Source: Phenylobacterium zucineum HLK1
Lineage (GTDB): Bacteria; Pseudomonadota; Alphaproteobacteria; Caulobacterales; Caulobacteraceae
Length of the DNA stretch: 64,000 nt
NCBI RefSeq assembly: GCF_000017265.1
Contig: NC_011144.1
Location: 3,698,001-3,762,000, forward strand
Direction of reading: 5' to 3'
Shown: positions 37,272 through 47,053 of the stretch, in pieces
Position numbering within the stretch: the stretch's first letter is position 1
Layout: every line of letters begins with the position of its first letter
Translations under genes and position numbers: made by a program
The notes under the pieces: generated by a model
The model's database searches: none
The model's input: the letters and a program-made list of their open reading frames with translations, nothing else
Told to the model about the DNA's origin: nothing

Positions 37272-38417
37272 TCAGTCCAGCGGTACGCGGCCGGTGATCT
37301 TCAGGCCGTAGCCCGCCGAGCCCGGCAGGACCGTCTTTGACGAGGTCAGCAACTGCATGTCGCGCACGCCGAGATCGAGCAGGATCTGCGCGCCGATGCC
37401 GTAGTCGCGCAGGATGTTGCCGGCGTGGTCGGCCTGCGGCTGGCCGTAGCGTTCCGACAGCCAGTGGGGGTTGGAGTCGCGGATGAAGACCGCCACGCCC
37501 GCCCCCTTGTAGTCGGCCAGCGCCTGCAGCGCCTTGGGCACGTACTCGCGCCGGGCCTCGACAGCGCCCAGCATGTCGGCGGCCAGGTCCACGCGGTGCA
37601 TGCGCACCAGGGTCGGCTTGTCGGGATCGATCTTGCCGCGGGTGAGGACCACGTGCTCGGTCTGGTCGAGCACGTTGCGGTAGATCACCATCCGGAACTT
37701 GCCGCCGAAGGCGCTCTCGAACGGCGCCTCCAGCACCCGCTCCACCTGGCGCTCGGTGCGGCGGCGGTAGGCGATCAGGTCGGCGATCGTGCCGATTTTC
37801 AGCCCGTGCAGCTGGGCGAAGGCGACGAGGTCGGGCAGGCGCGCCATCGACCCGTCGTCCTTCATGATCTCGCAGATCACCCCGGCGGGGTTGAGGCCGG
37901 CCATGCGGCTGATGTCCACCGCCGCCTCGGTATGGCCGGCGCGGACCAGCACGCCGCCGTCCTTGGCGACCAGCGGGAAGACGTGGCCCGGCGAGACGAT
38001 ATCGTCGCAGCCCTTGGTGGGGTCGATGGCCACCGCGATGGTGTGGGCCCGGTCGTGCGCCGAGATTCCCGTGGTGACCCCCTCGCGCGCCTCGATCGAG
38101 ACGGTGAAGGCGGTGCCGTGCCCCGACTGGTTGTCGGTGGCCATCGGCGGCAGGCGGAGCTGGCGCGCGCGCTCGCCGGTGATCGACAGGCAGATCAGGC
38201 CGCGGGCGTGCTTGGCCATGAAGTTGATCTGGTCGGGCGTGGCGAACTGCGCCGGGATGATGACGTCGCCCTCGTTCTCCCGGTCCTCGGCGTCGACCAG
38301 GATGTACGGCCGGCCGTTGCGGGCGTCCTCGATGATCTCCTCGATCGGACTGATGGCCGAGGCGACGTCGCCGTCGGGACCCTCGGAGGCGGGCGGAACG
38401 AGGTAGGGGCGCTTCAT
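37272..38417 (-). CDS. ribB: 3,4-dihydroxy-2-butanone 4-phosphate synthase with degenerate GTP cyclohydrolase II domain
   Basis: A riboflavin synthesis protein (381 aa). Residues ~25-225 are a complete RibB domain that makes dihydroxybutanone phosphate from ribulose 5-phosphate: VDAEDRENEGDVIIPA carries the metal and acid residues, followed by SGHGTAFTVSIEAREGVTTGIS and RAGHTEAAVDISRMAGL. The C-terminal half has the length and some phrases of GTP cyclohydrolase II (LVRMHRVDLAADMLG, LRDYGIGAQILLDLGVR), but the zinc cysteines and catalytic residues of RibA are absent. It should therefore be monofunctional. Its ATG overlaps the flavin reductase stop by 4 bases, a sensible partnership. Confidence 0.9.
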   Translation of the reverse strand: MKRPYLVPPASEGPDGDVASAISPIEEIIEDARNGRPYILVDAEDRENEGDVIIPAQFATPDQINFMAKHARGLICLSITGERARQLRLPPMATDNQSGHGTAFTVSIEAREGVTTGISAHDRAHTIAVAIDPTKGCDDIVSPGHVFPLVAKDGGVLVRAGHTEAAVDISRMAGLNPAGVICEIMKDDGSMARLPDLVAFAQLHGLKIGTIADLIAYRRRTERQVERVLEAPFESAFGGKFRMVIYRNVLDQTEHVVLTRGKIDPDKPTLVRMHRVDLAADMLGAVEARREYVPKALQALADYKGAGVAVFIRDSNPHWLSERYGQPQADHAGNILRDYGIGAQILLDLGVRDMQLLTSSKTVLPGSAGYGLKITGRVPLD

Positions 38418-38983
38418 GAGCGGGCCTTCATCTGGGCGAAGTCCATTACCTGCTCGGCGACGGTGGCGAGCTGCCAGGTGTCCTTGGGATCGCTGGGCTC
38501 GCCGTCCGGTCCGAACAGCTCGGAGGTCGCGTTCAGGGCGGCGCCGAACGGCGTCGGCCAGCCCCGCAGTGCATGTATGATCGCGCGCAGCGCCATCAAA
38601 GTGGTGCCGGCGGCCTGCCAGCCATCGGCGGTGATGATCGCGCCGACCGGCTTGCCGGTCAGGTAAGGCGCCGCCTCGCCCCGGGTCAGCTCGAGCGTGT
38701 CGAGGGCGTTCTTGATGATGCCGGAAATCGAGCCGTGATAGCCGGGGCTGGCGACGATCACGCCGTCGGCGCGGCAGACCAGGTCCGCCAGCTCCTGCTG
38801 CGCCGCCGTCACCTCGACCGGCCGCGGGTCGAAGATCGGCAGCCGGCTCAGGAACTCGCCGCCCAGCAGGCGCGTCTCGGCGCCCAGCGCTTCGCAGCGC
38901 CGCAGGCTGGCGGCCAGCGCCCGCTCGCTGGACGAGCCCGGCCGCACCGTCCCGCCGAGGCCGACGATCAGGGGCCGGCTCAT
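38414..38983 (-). CDS. NAD(P)H-dependent FMN reductase
   Basis: A 189-aa flavodoxin-fold protein of the NADPH-dependent FMN reductase family. The N-terminal phosphate-binding loop GGTVRPGSSSERAL lies near residue 10, SPGYHGSISGIIKNALD near 85 matches the family signature, and TGKPVGAIITADGW follows. The start at 38983 has GGGAAG upstream. It is translationally coupled to ribB, suggesting that it uses or reduces flavin in the cytoplasm. Confidence 0.87.
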   Translation of the reverse strand: MSRPLIVGLGGTVRPGSSSERALAASLRRCEALGAETRLLGGEFLSRLPIFDPRPVEVTAAQQELADLVCRADGVIVASPGYHGSISGIIKNALDTLELTRGEAAPYLTGKPVGAIITADGWQAAGTTLMALRAIIHALRGWPTPFGAALNATSELFGPDGEPSDPKDTWQLATVAEQVMDFAQMKARS

Positions 38984-39062
38984 CGCATCTTCCCGACGTT
39001 CATGGGCCACCTCTAGGCGTCGGGCGCGGCCCGCGCCAGTCCTGCGGCTGAACCGGCGTGCG

Positions 39063-40820
39063 TCAGGCCGCCTCGGTCTCGCGCGGGAAGGCGTGCTTCA
39101 GCTCGGACTTCATGATCTTGCCGTTGGCGTTGCGCGGCAGGGTCTCGGGCCAGAAGGCGATCTTCACCGGGACCTTGAAGCCCGCCAGCCGCGAGCGCAC
39201 CAGCTCGCGCAGCTCCTCCTCGGTCGCCCGGCCGCCGGGGCGCAGGTGCACCACCGCCGCCGGCTCCTCGCCCAGCGTCTTGTGCGGGATGCCGATCAGG
39301 GCCGCGTCCATCACGTCGGGGTGCTCGTAGAGGACGTTCTCCACCTCGACGCAGTAGATGTTCTCGCCGCCGCGGATCAGCATGTCCTTGGCCCGGTCGA
39401 TGATGAACAGGAAGCCCTCCTCGTCCAGCCGCGCCAGGTCGCCGGTGCGCAGCCAGCCGTCCACGAAGGTCTCGGCCGTGGCCTCGGGCTTGTTCCAGTA
39501 GCCCTTCACCACCTGCGGCCCCTTGACCCAGAGCTCGCCGACGGCGCCGGCCGGCAGGACCGTGCGGCCGTCGGCCGGGTCGCGGATCTGCATCTCGCCC
39601 ACCGGAGCCGCGGGGCCGGCGCTGTCGGGCCGGTGCTCGTAGTCCTTGCCCAGGTGCGAGGTGAAGGTGGCCGTGGTCTCGGTCATGCCCCAGCCGTTGC
39701 CGGGCTGCGAGCCCGGGAAGGTCTCGGCGATCTTGCGCACCAGCTCGGGGGCCGAGGGCGCGCCGCCGTAGGTCACCGTCACTAGGGAGGAGAGATCGTA
39801 CTTGGCCCGCGCCGGGTGCTCGATGAGCTGCCAGGCGATGGTCGGCACGCCGCCGGTGGCCGTCACCTTCTCGCGCTCGATGAGCCGCATGGCGGGCTCG
39901 GCCTCCCACTTGCGCATCAGCACGATCTTGCCGCCGGCGTTGAGCGCCGGGGAGAGCGTCGCCGACAGGCCGGTGGCGTGGAACATCGGGATCACCAGCA
40001 GGGTGCAGCGCTGGGGCAGCTTGGTCGCGTCCAGCTCGGGCAGCGGCTGGCCGGCCCGCAGGAAGTTGCGCGCCGCCGAGATGCCGCCCGCACCGATGTT
40101 CGAGGTCATGTTGCGGTGGGTGCCGAGGGCCCCCTTCGGCTTCCCCGTCGTGCCCGAGGTGTAGAGGATGGTGGCGTCGTCCTCGGGCGCCAGCGGCACG
40201 TCGGGCAGGGCCAGCTCGGGCAGGCCGCCCCAGTCGTTCACCGCCCCGATCACCTCCTCCAAGCGCCGGCAGCGGTCGTCGCCCGCCGCCGTCCGCAGGC
40301 GCGAGACATAGACCCGCTCCAGCCCCGGCAGGCTCTTCAGGTGCGCGGACAGGCGCTCCAGCCGCTCATCGTCCACGATGGCGACCTTGGCGCCGGAATC
40401 GGCCAGGCCGTACTCGAGCTCGGCGCCGGTCCACCAGGCGTTCAGCGGCGTGACGATCGCCCCGGCCAGCTGGCCGGCCCAGAACGCCACCGGCCATTCC
40501 GGCAGGTTGCGCATGATCACCGCGACCCGGTCGCCCTTCCTCACGCCGTCGGCGATCAGCCGGTGCGCCAGCGTCAGGGTCGCGCGGCCGAAGGCGTCGA
40601 AGGTGGCCCGCTCGTCCTCGTGCACCAGGAACTCGCGATCCTTGAACCGCATCCCGTTCAGGAACACGTCGCGCAGGGTCGGCGGGGCGTTCTTCCAGGT
40701 CCGAGTCGGGACGCCCCGGATCGTCGCCTCCGCGATCTCGAAGGGGGCGCCGGGCGCGGTGAGCCGGGCGTGCGCCTCGGCGATGGACATGACCGGCCAG
40801 ACGGGCGCCGCGTCGTTCAT
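39063..40820 (-). CDS. Acyl-CoA synthetase (AMP-forming)
   Basis: A 585-aa ANL-superfamily ligase that adenylates a carboxylic acid and transfers it to CoA. The P-loop-like motif ILYTSGTTGKPKGALG lies near 215, followed by GWGMTETTATFT near 365, GWLRTGDLARLDEEGFLFIIDR near 450 (cited as LRTGDLARLDEEGF) and the C-terminal catalytic lysine region PRNANGKIMKSEL near 565. The chain length preferred cannot be told. It starts 6 bases after the acyl-CoA dehydrogenase stop, forming a fatty or aromatic acid degradation unit with the two genes upstream. Confidence 0.92.
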   Translation of the reverse strand: MNDAAPVWPVMSIAEAHARLTAPGAPFEIAEATIRGVPTRTWKNAPPTLRDVFLNGMRFKDREFLVHEDERATFDAFGRATLTLAHRLIADGVRKGDRVAVIMRNLPEWPVAFWAGQLAGAIVTPLNAWWTGAELEYGLADSGAKVAIVDDERLERLSAHLKSLPGLERVYVSRLRTAAGDDRCRRLEEVIGAVNDWGGLPELALPDVPLAPEDDATILYTSGTTGKPKGALGTHRNMTSNIGAGGISAARNFLRAGQPLPELDATKLPQRCTLLVIPMFHATGLSATLSPALNAGGKIVLMRKWEAEPAMRLIEREKVTATGGVPTIAWQLIEHPARAKYDLSSLVTVTYGGAPSAPELVRKIAETFPGSQPGNGWGMTETTATFTSHLGKDYEHRPDSAGPAAPVGEMQIRDPADGRTVLPAGAVGELWVKGPQVVKGYWNKPEATAETFVDGWLRTGDLARLDEEGFLFIIDRAKDMLIRGGENIYCVEVENVLYEHPDVMDAALIGIPHKTLGEEPAAVVHLRPGGRATEEELRELVRSRLAGFKVPVKIAFWPETLPRNANGKIMKSELKHAFPRETEAA

Positions 40821-40826
40821 GCTCTG

Positions 40827-42164
40827 CTACTCCACTTGGGCGTTCGCCGCCGCCCGCGAGCGGCCGGCGTAGTGCGACTTGATCTCCTCCAGCTCCCTGG
40901 CGAACCGCTTGTGCGCTTCCTCCCGCAGGCGCGGGATGTGGTAGCTGGGGAAGAGGTCGTTCTCGGGCTGGTAGTCCTTCAGGATCTGCTTGGCCAAGGT
41001 CACCTTGTGCACCTCGGTGGGGCCGTCGGCGATGCCCATCACCAGGCTGGACGTGACCATGTGCATGAAGGGCATCTCGTTCGAGACGCCCAGCGCCCCG
41101 TGCAGGTGCGCGGCCTTGGTGGCGACGTCGTGGTAGACCTTGGGCATGGCCACCTTGATGGCCGCGATGTCCTTGCGGACCTTGGCGTAGTCCTTGTGCT
41201 TGTCGATCAGCCAGGCGGTGCGCAGGACGAGCAGGCGGAAGCTCTCCACCGCGATCCAGCTCTCGGCGATCTGGTCCTGCACCATCTGCAGGTCCGAGAG
41301 CCGCCCCTCGCGCGTCGTGCGCGAGACCGCGCGCCGGCACATCAGGTCCAGGGCGTGCTTGCAGGCGCCCACGGTGCGCATGGCGTGGTGCACGCGCCCG
41401 CCCCCCAGCCGCACCTGGGCGATCACGAAGGCCGCGCCCCGGTCGCCCAGCAGGGCGTCGCGGGGCACTCGCACGTTCGTGTAGCGGACGTAGGCCTCGT
41501 TGCCCCCGCCGATCTCGCCGCCGGCGCCCACGGCCACGTTGCGGACGATCTCCACACCGGGCGTTTCGGTCGGCACGAGGAAGATCGAGGTGCGACGGTA
41601 GGGGTCCTTCGCGTCCGGGTCGGTGACGGCGTAGACGACCAGCAGCTTGGCGTACCTGGCGTTGGTCGAGAACCACTTCTCGCCGTTGATCACCCACTCG
41701 TTCCCGTCCAGCGCCGCCGTGGTGCGGAAGGTCAGCGGATCGGACCCGCCGGTGGGCTCGCTCATCGAGAAGGCCGAGCGGATCTCGCCCTCCAGCAGGG
41801 GCTTCAGCCAGCGGTCCTTCTGCGCCTGCGTCCCGTAGTGGGCGATGATCTCGGCGTTGCCGGTGTCGGGCGCCTGGCAGCCGAAGATGGTGGGCGCCAG
41901 GCTGTTGCGCCCCAGCTTCTCGTTCATCAGGGCGAGCTTGAGCTGGCCGAAGCCCTGGCCGCCCAGCTCAGGGCCCAGGTGGCAGGCCCACAGGCCCTGG
42001 TCCTTCACCCGCTGCTGCAGCGGCTTGATCAGCTTCTCGCGGCCGACCGACGAATAGGGCGCGACGCCGAGATGCGAGAGGGGCTCGACCTCCTCGCGCA
42101 TGAAGTCCTCGATCCAGTCCAGCTTCTTCTGGAACTCAGGGTCGGTCTCGAAGTCCCAAGCCAT
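40827..42164 (-). CDS. Acyl-CoA dehydrogenase family protein
   Basis: A 445-aa FAD enzyme oxidising acyl-CoA to enoyl-CoA. The conserved FAD/substrate phrases are AFSMSEPTGGSDPLTFRTTA near 135, WVINGEKWFSTNA near 160 and MHMVTSSLVMGIADGPTEVHK near 375 (the last cited as SSLVMGIADGPTEVHK). It is of the longer ACAD10/11-like type and not the short butyryl type. GGGGAGG lies upstream of the ATG. A possible promoter (TTGATA, 16 bases, GAGAAT on the minus strand) lies in the gap 42165-42265. Confidence 0.9.
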   Translation of the reverse strand: MAWDFETDPEFQKKLDWIEDFMREEVEPLSHLGVAPYSSVGREKLIKPLQQRVKDQGLWACHLGPELGGQGFGQLKLALMNEKLGRNSLAPTIFGCQAPDTGNAEIIAHYGTQAQKDRWLKPLLEGEIRSAFSMSEPTGGSDPLTFRTTAALDGNEWVINGEKWFSTNARYAKLLVVYAVTDPDAKDPYRRTSIFLVPTETPGVEIVRNVAVGAGGEIGGGNEAYVRYTNVRVPRDALLGDRGAAFVIAQVRLGGGRVHHAMRTVGACKHALDLMCRRAVSRTTREGRLSDLQMVQDQIAESWIAVESFRLLVLRTAWLIDKHKDYAKVRKDIAAIKVAMPKVYHDVATKAAHLHGALGVSNEMPFMHMVTSSLVMGIADGPTEVHKVTLAKQILKDYQPENDLFPSYHIPRLREEAHKRFARELEEIKSHYAGRSRAAANAQVE

Positions 42165-42265
42165 GCGCGCGCCTCCCCGGCGGTCTCGTCTCGGCGTTCT
42201 CGTTTTCGAATTCTCGGTATCTCGCGGGCATTATCAACGGCGGGGCGCTCAGTGCAACCGGGGCC

Positions 42266-43033
42266 TCAGAACGCGCCGCCGCGCCCCTCGCCCGCCGCGA
42301 ACCGGCTGGCGCCCTCCCGCGACTGGCCCGAGCGCAGCACCGCCATGCCGTACGTCAGCTCGTTGGCGGTCGCCGCCTCCCAGTCCAGCGACCACTGCTC
42401 GATAGCGCTCATCCGGTCCCCGCGCAGGCAGGCCTGCGGGAAGGCGGCGATCTGACGGGCGAGATCCAGCGCGGCCGCCAGGGCGCCGCCCGTCGGCGCC
42501 AAGCGGTTGGCGAGGCCGATCTCGTAGGCCTCCTGCGCCTCCACCGGCCGCCCGGTGAGAATGAGGTCCATGGCCCGCGAGTGGCCGATCAGCCGCGGCA
42601 GGCGCACGGTCCCGAGGTCGATCAGCGGCACGCCGAAGCGCCGACAGAAGACCCCGAACACCGCCCCCTGCGCCGCGACCCGCAGGTCGGCCCAGCAGGC
42701 CACCTCCAGGCCGCCGGCGACGGCGTGGCCCTCGATCGCGGCGATCACCGGCTTGCCGAGCTTCAGGCGCGTGCAGCCCATGGGCCCCAGGTCGCCGTCC
42801 CGCTCGACCGGATTGCCGCGGTCCTCGCTGATCGCCTTCAGGTCGGCGCCGGCGCAGAAATAGCCCCCGCGGCCGGTGAGCACGGCGACGTCCAGGCTCT
42901 CGTCCGCGTCGAAGGCCTTGAAGGCCTCGTAGAGCTGGCGGGCGGTGGGCCCGTCCACGGCGTTGCGCCGCTCGGGCCGCTCGATGGTGACGATCGCGAT
43001 CCGGTCCTGCCGCTCGAAGCTGACGGTCTGCAT
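42266..43033 (-). CDS. Enoyl-CoA hydratase/isomerase (crotonase) family protein
   Basis: A 255-aa crotonase-fold enzyme. ERPERRNAVDGPTARQLYEAF near 20 (cited as RPERRNAVDGPTA), GRGGYFCAGADLKAI near 60 and KPVIAAIEGHAVAGGLEVACWADLRV near 98 (cited as IEGHAVAGGLEVA) form the CoA-binding oxyanion hole and active site. The Asp near 65 and Glu near 110 positions suggest hydratase or isomerase chemistry. GGAGG precedes the ATG at 43033. It stands upstream of the acyl-CoA dehydrogenase and ligase and probably acts in the same pathway. Confidence 0.9.
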   Translation of the reverse strand: MQTVSFERQDRIAIVTIERPERRNAVDGPTARQLYEAFKAFDADESLDVAVLTGRGGYFCAGADLKAISEDRGNPVERDGDLGPMGCTRLKLGKPVIAAIEGHAVAGGLEVACWADLRVAAQGAVFGVFCRRFGVPLIDLGTVRLPRLIGHSRAMDLILTGRPVEAQEAYEIGLANRLAPTGGALAAALDLARQIAAFPQACLRGDRMSAIEQWSLDWEAATANELTYGMAVLRSGQSREGASRFAAGEGRGGAF

Positions 43034-43103
43034 GGCTGTGGATCCTCCCGCCGGGCATCGTCGCGCTTGCGACGGCGGGGAAGGCAAGGGCAAAAGGCTT
43101 CGC

Positions 43104-44327
43104 ATGAGCAAGGCCAAGTCCCTCGGGTTCGCGCCCGACCGTCTCGCCCGCATCGACCGGTTCCTGCAGGAGAAGTATGTGGGCCCGGGCCGGATCCCTT
43201 GCGCCCAGTTCCTGCTCGCCCGCCGGGGCGAGACCGTCCACCAGAGCGTGCTGGGCCGGCAGGATCCCGAGCGCGGCGTCGCGCTCGCCGAGGACACGGT
43301 CTTCCGCATCTATTCCATGACCAAGCCGGTCACGAGCGTGGCCCTGATGACCCTGGTCGAAGAGGGCGCGGTGGCCCTCGATGATCCGGTGGCCAGGCAC
43401 ATCCCGGAGTGGGCGGACCTCGGCGTCTTCTCCGCCGGCGCCGGTCCCTACCTGACCACCCCGCCCGCCCGGCCGATGCAGGTGGTCGACCTCCTGCGGC
43501 ACACCTCGGGCCTGACCTACGGCTTCCAGAACCGCACCAACGTCGACGCGGCCTACCGCAAGCAGAACCTCGACCAGATCTTCGACGGCTACGACTTGGA
43601 CGGGATGATCCAGGCGCTGGCCCGGCTGCCGCTGGAGTTCTCGCCCGGCGAGGCCTGGAACTACTCGGTGTCGACCGACGTGGTCGGCTACCTGGTGCAG
43701 AAGCTCTCGGGCCGGCCGCTGGCCCAGGCGCTGCAGGAGCGCATCTTCGATCCGCTGAAGATGGCCGACACCGGCTTCTCGGTCCGCGAGGACCAGCGCG
43801 GCCGCTTCGCCGCCTGCTACGAGGCGGTCCCCGGCGGCGGCATGAAGCTGCAGGACGATCCTGCGGCCAGCCCGTTCCTCGGCGCGCCGAAGCTCTATTC
43901 CGGCGGCGGGGGCCTCGTCTCCACGGCGGCCGACTACATGCGCTTTTCCCGCATGCTGCTGAACGGCGGCGAGCTGGACGGGGCGCGGATCCTGGCGCCG
44001 AAGACCATCCGGCTGATGGCCTCGAACCACCTGCCAGGCGGGGCGGACCTCACCCAAATGTCGCGCTCGCTGTTCTCGGAGAGCACCAACGCCGGCGTCG
44101 GCTTCGGCCTCGGCTTCGCCGTGGTGTTCGACCCGCCGCGCACGCTGATCCCCTGCTCGGCGGGCGAGTTCTACTGGGGCGGCATGGCCTCGACGGCCTT
44201 CTGGGTCGATCCGGTGGAGGAGGTCACGGCGGTGTTCATGACCCAGCTGGTCCCGTCCTCGACCTATCCGATCCGGCGCGAGCTTCGGACGCTCGTCTAT
44301 TCGGCGCTGATGGACTCAAACGCCTAG
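43104..44327 (+). CDS. Serine hydrolase of the beta-lactamase/esterase class
   Basis: A 407-aa protein with the class C beta-lactamase fold. SMTK gives the nucleophile Ser71 and base Lys74, and the Tyr motif is YSVS (Tyr187) and not YxN. That, with the N-terminus FAPDRLARIDRFLQEKYVG, points to an EstB-like esterase and not a true beta-lactamase. It has no signal peptide and so is cytoplasmic. SGGGGLVSTAADYMRFSRML near 275 (cited as GGGLVSTAADYMRF) and FYWGGMASTAFWVDP near 350 (the KTG-like box) complete the site. It diverges from the crotonase gene. Confidence 0.88.
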   Translation: MSKAKSLGFAPDRLARIDRFLQEKYVGPGRIPCAQFLLARRGETVHQSVLGRQDPERGVALAEDTVFRIYSMTKPVTSVALMTLVEEGAVALDDPVARHIPEWADLGVFSAGAGPYLTTPPARPMQVVDLLRHTSGLTYGFQNRTNVDAAYRKQNLDQIFDGYDLDGMIQALARLPLEFSPGEAWNYSVSTDVVGYLVQKLSGRPLAQALQERIFDPLKMADTGFSVREDQRGRFAACYEAVPGGGMKLQDDPAASPFLGAPKLYSGGGGLVSTAADYMRFSRMLLNGGELDGARILAPKTIRLMASNHLPGGADLTQMSRSLFSESTNAGVGFGLGFAVVFDPPRTLIPCSAGEFYWGGMASTAFWVDPVEEVTAVFMTQLVPSSTYPIRRELRTLVYSALMDSNA

Positions 44328-45799
44328 CGGGACCGCGTGGCCGGCTCGCCTTCCTTGACCGGCATGGCGAGGCCGGTGTCCGCCGCCTCGCCCTCGACCG
44401 GCGCCTCGGGGGCGGCCTCGGGCAGCATCCGGGCGCTGCGCCAGTTGCCGAACCGGTAGTAGCCGGCCGCCAGGGCCACCATGACGAGGGCCCCCGCCGG
44501 GAAGCTCCACCAGACCGCGTCGGCGCCCCACTGCGGCAGCAGCACGGTGGCGAACGGCACCCGCACGCCCCACAGCGCCACGATCATCGCCACCAGCGGC
44601 GGCCAGACGGCCCCGGTCGCGCGCGCCACCCCGTTCAGGATGAAGGCCACGCCGAACGGGATGAAGCCCCACAGGACGATCAGGTTGATATGGCCGGCGA
44701 TCGGCAGCGACGGGCTGTCGGCGGGAAGGAACGCGCGGATCACCACCGGCTCGGCCAGGATCAGCAGCACGACCAGCACCGTCGTGCCGGCGGCCGAAAA
44801 CAGCACGCCCTTGCGCGCGACCTCCTCGACCCGGTCCATGCGGCCGGCGCCGACGTTCTGGGCCGCCATGGACGAGACCGCCGCACCCAGGGCCATGGCC
44901 GGCATCTGCACATAGGTCCAGATCTGCACCGCCGCGCCGTAGGCCGCCGCCGTGACCGAGCCGAAGCCGTTGACGAGGCTCATCATCGTCGTGGCGGCCA
45001 GGGAGATGACCATCATCTGGAAGGCCATCGGCAGGCCCTTCAGCACCAGGGTGCGCACAATGGTTGGGTCGGGCGCCAGGGCCTTCAGCTCGCCGGGCCT
45101 GAGCACCAGCATGCTGTTCGTGCGGTACAGGTGCGCCATCAGGGCGATCAGCGCGACCAGCTGCGCGAGCAGGGTGGCGCTCGCCGATCCGGCGATGCCG
45201 AGCCTGGGCAGCGGCCCGACGCCGAGGATCAGCAGCGGGTTCAGGATCACGTCCAGGCCCACCGAGACCATGGCGAACAGGAACGGCGTGCGGGAATCCC
45301 CCGTCCCGCGCAGGGCCATCATCAGGTACGAGAAGAAGAAGACGAGCGGCATGGCCGCGAAGATCACCTGCAGATAAGCGATCGCCTGGGCGCGGGCGTC
45401 GGGCGGCGTGCCCATCAGGTCCAGGATGTGCGGCGTCAGCAGGAAGCCCGCGACGCCCACCAGGCTCGAGACCAGCACGAAGAAGCCGGTGCAGGTCCCG
45501 ACCACCTTCCGCGCCAGGTTCTGGTCGGCGGCGCCGATGGCCTGGCCGATCAGGATGTTGGCCGCCATGGTCAGGCCGAACATCGCCCCCAGCATCAGGA
45601 AGAAAATCTGGTTGGCGTTGGAGATCGCCGCCAGCGACGCCTCGCCCAGGATGTGGCTGACCCAGATGGCGTTGGCCGAGCCGTTGATCGACTGCAGGAC
45701 GTTGGCGCCCAGCACGGGCAGGGCGAACAGGACCAGCGTCTTGCCGATCGGGCCGGTCGTCAGGTCGCGCCCCTTGGCCGTTCCGCTCCGCCCCTGCAC
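44324..45799 (-). CDS. MATE-family multidrug efflux transporter
   Basis: A 491-aa inner-membrane protein with about 12 helices in two related halves, as in MATE (DinF/NorM) exporters that expel cationic compounds in exchange for Na+ or H+. The N-terminal half opens with GPIGKTLVLFALPVLGANVL, and family phrases FLMLGAMFGLTMAANILIGQAIGA (cited as LTMAANILIGQAIGA) and AAQNVGAGRMDRVEEVARKG are visible. The C-terminus is a long acidic hydrophilic tail. Its stop overlaps the convergent esterase stop by 4 bases. Confidence 0.9.
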   Translation of the reverse strand: MQGRSGTAKGRDLTTGPIGKTLVLFALPVLGANVLQSINGSANAIWVSHILGEASLAAISNANQIFFLMLGAMFGLTMAANILIGQAIGAADQNLARKVVGTCTGFFVLVSSLVGVAGFLLTPHILDLMGTPPDARAQAIAYLQVIFAAMPLVFFFSYLMMALRGTGDSRTPFLFAMVSVGLDVILNPLLILGVGPLPRLGIAGSASATLLAQLVALIALMAHLYRTNSMLVLRPGELKALAPDPTIVRTLVLKGLPMAFQMMVISLAATTMMSLVNGFGSVTAAAYGAAVQIWTYVQMPAMALGAAVSSMAAQNVGAGRMDRVEEVARKGVLFSAAGTTVLVVLLILAEPVVIRAFLPADSPSLPIAGHINLIVLWGFIPFGVAFILNGVARATGAVWPPLVAMIVALWGVRVPFATVLLPQWGADAVWWSFPAGALVMVALAAGYYRFGNWRSARMLPEAAPEAPVEGEAADTGLAMPVKEGEPATRSR

Positions 45800-45890
45800 C
45801 TTGCGCTCCCCCCGCCCCGACCCCGGCGCTTAAGGCCGCCCGCAGCAAGAATCCAGAGCGCGCGCATCAGCGCGGGCCCCCGCGCGAGGG

Positions 45891-45918
45891 TTGAGCGCGC
45901 GGCGTTTCGCTGTAAGAC
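45891..45918 (+). promoter_or_regulatory. Candidate promoter for rmlBDA
   Basis: TTGAGC and TAAGAC are separated by 16 bases, about 70 bases upstream of the rmlB start. This is close to the sigma-70 type consensus but was found by eye only. Confidence 0.3.
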
Positions 45919-45988
45919 GGCGCCCGAGGGGTGAGAGATTGCTGTTCCCGCGGCCGGGGCGCCGCAGAGCGAACGTCAGAAAGGCCGC

Positions 45989-47053
45989 ATGAAGATCCTG
46001 ATCACGGGCGGAGCCGGTTTCATCGGATCGGCGGTGGTCCGCCGGGCCGTCCGCGAGGGGCACGAGGTGGTGAACCTCGACGTCCTCGCCTATTCCGCCA
46101 ACCTCGAGAACGTCGAGAGCGTCGCGAGCCATCCCGCCTACGCCTTCGAACAGGCCGACATCTGCGACAAGGCGCGTGTCGAGGCGATCTTCGCCCAGCA
46201 CCAGCCGGACGCGGTGATGCACCTGGCCGCCGAGAGCCACGTCGACCGCTCGGTGGAGGGTCCGCTCGACTTCGTCCGCGCGAACGTCATGGGCACGGCC
46301 GTGATGCTGGAGGCCGCCCGCGCCTACTGGTCGCGGCTGGAGGGCGCGCGCAAGGACGCCTTCCGCTTCCACCACGTCTCCACCGACGAGGTGTTCGGCG
46401 CGCTCGGCGAGGACGGCGAGTTCACCGAGGAGACACCCTACGATCCCACCTCGCCCTACTCGGCCTCGAAGGCCTCGGCCGACCACCTGGTCCGCGCCTG
46501 GGGCCGCACCTACGGCCTGCCGGTGGTGATCACCAACTGCTCGAACAACTACGGCCCCTACCAATTCCCGGAGAAGCTGATCCCGACGGTGATCACCCGG
46601 GCCCTGGAGGGCAAGTCGATCCCGGTCTACGGCGACGGGCGGCAGGTGCGCGACTGGCTGCACGTGGACGATCACGCCGAGGCCCTGCTGCTGGCGCTGA
46701 CCAAGGGCGAACTGGGCGAGACCTACTGCATCGGCGGCGACGCCGACCACCGCAACATCGACGTGGTGCGGATGATCTGCGCCGAGCTCGACAAGGTGGC
46801 GCCGGCCAACACGCCGCACGCCGACAAGATCGCCTTCGTCACCGACCGTCCGGCGCACGACTTCCGCTACGCCATCGACGCGTCGAAGATCGAGCGCGAG
46901 CTGGGCTGGAAACCCTCGATCGCGCTCGACCGGGGGCTGGCCGAGACCGTCCGCTGGTACGTGGACAACTACGGCTGGGTCGAGCGCATCCGCGCGCGCG
47001 GATTCCACTCCGAGCGGCTCGGCCTCGTGGACCCGGGGCTGGTGAAGGCGTGA
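45989..47053 (+). CDS. rmlB: dTDP-glucose 4,6-dehydratase
   Basis: A 354-aa short-chain dehydrogenase-type enzyme making dTDP-4-keto-6-deoxyglucose. [17 protein letters not shown] at the start binds NAD+, [13 protein letters not shown] and [18 protein letters not shown] with the catalytic Thr-Asp-Glu lie mid-protein, and [20 protein letters not shown] supplies the catalytic Tyr and Lys. It heads the operon rmlB-rmlD-rmlA, whose product chain leads to dTDP-rhamnose for surface polysaccharide. Its stop overlaps the GTG of rmlD. Confidence 0.96.
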   Translation: MKILITGGAGFIGSAVVRRAVREGHEVVNLDVLAYSANLENVESVASHPAYAFEQADICDKARVEAIFAQHQPDAVMHLAAESHVDRSVEGPLDFVRANVMGTAVMLEAARAYWSRLEGARKDAFRFHHVSTDEVFGALGEDGEFTEETPYDPTSPYSASKASADHLVRAWGRTYGLPVVITNCSNNYGPYQFPEKLIPTVITRALEGKSIPVYGDGRQVRDWLHVDDHAEALLLALTKGELGETYCIGGDADHRNIDVVRMICAELDKVAPANTPHADKIAFVTDRPAHDFRYAIDASKIERELGWKPSIALDRGLAETVRWYVDNYGWVERIRARGFHSERLGLVDPGLVKA

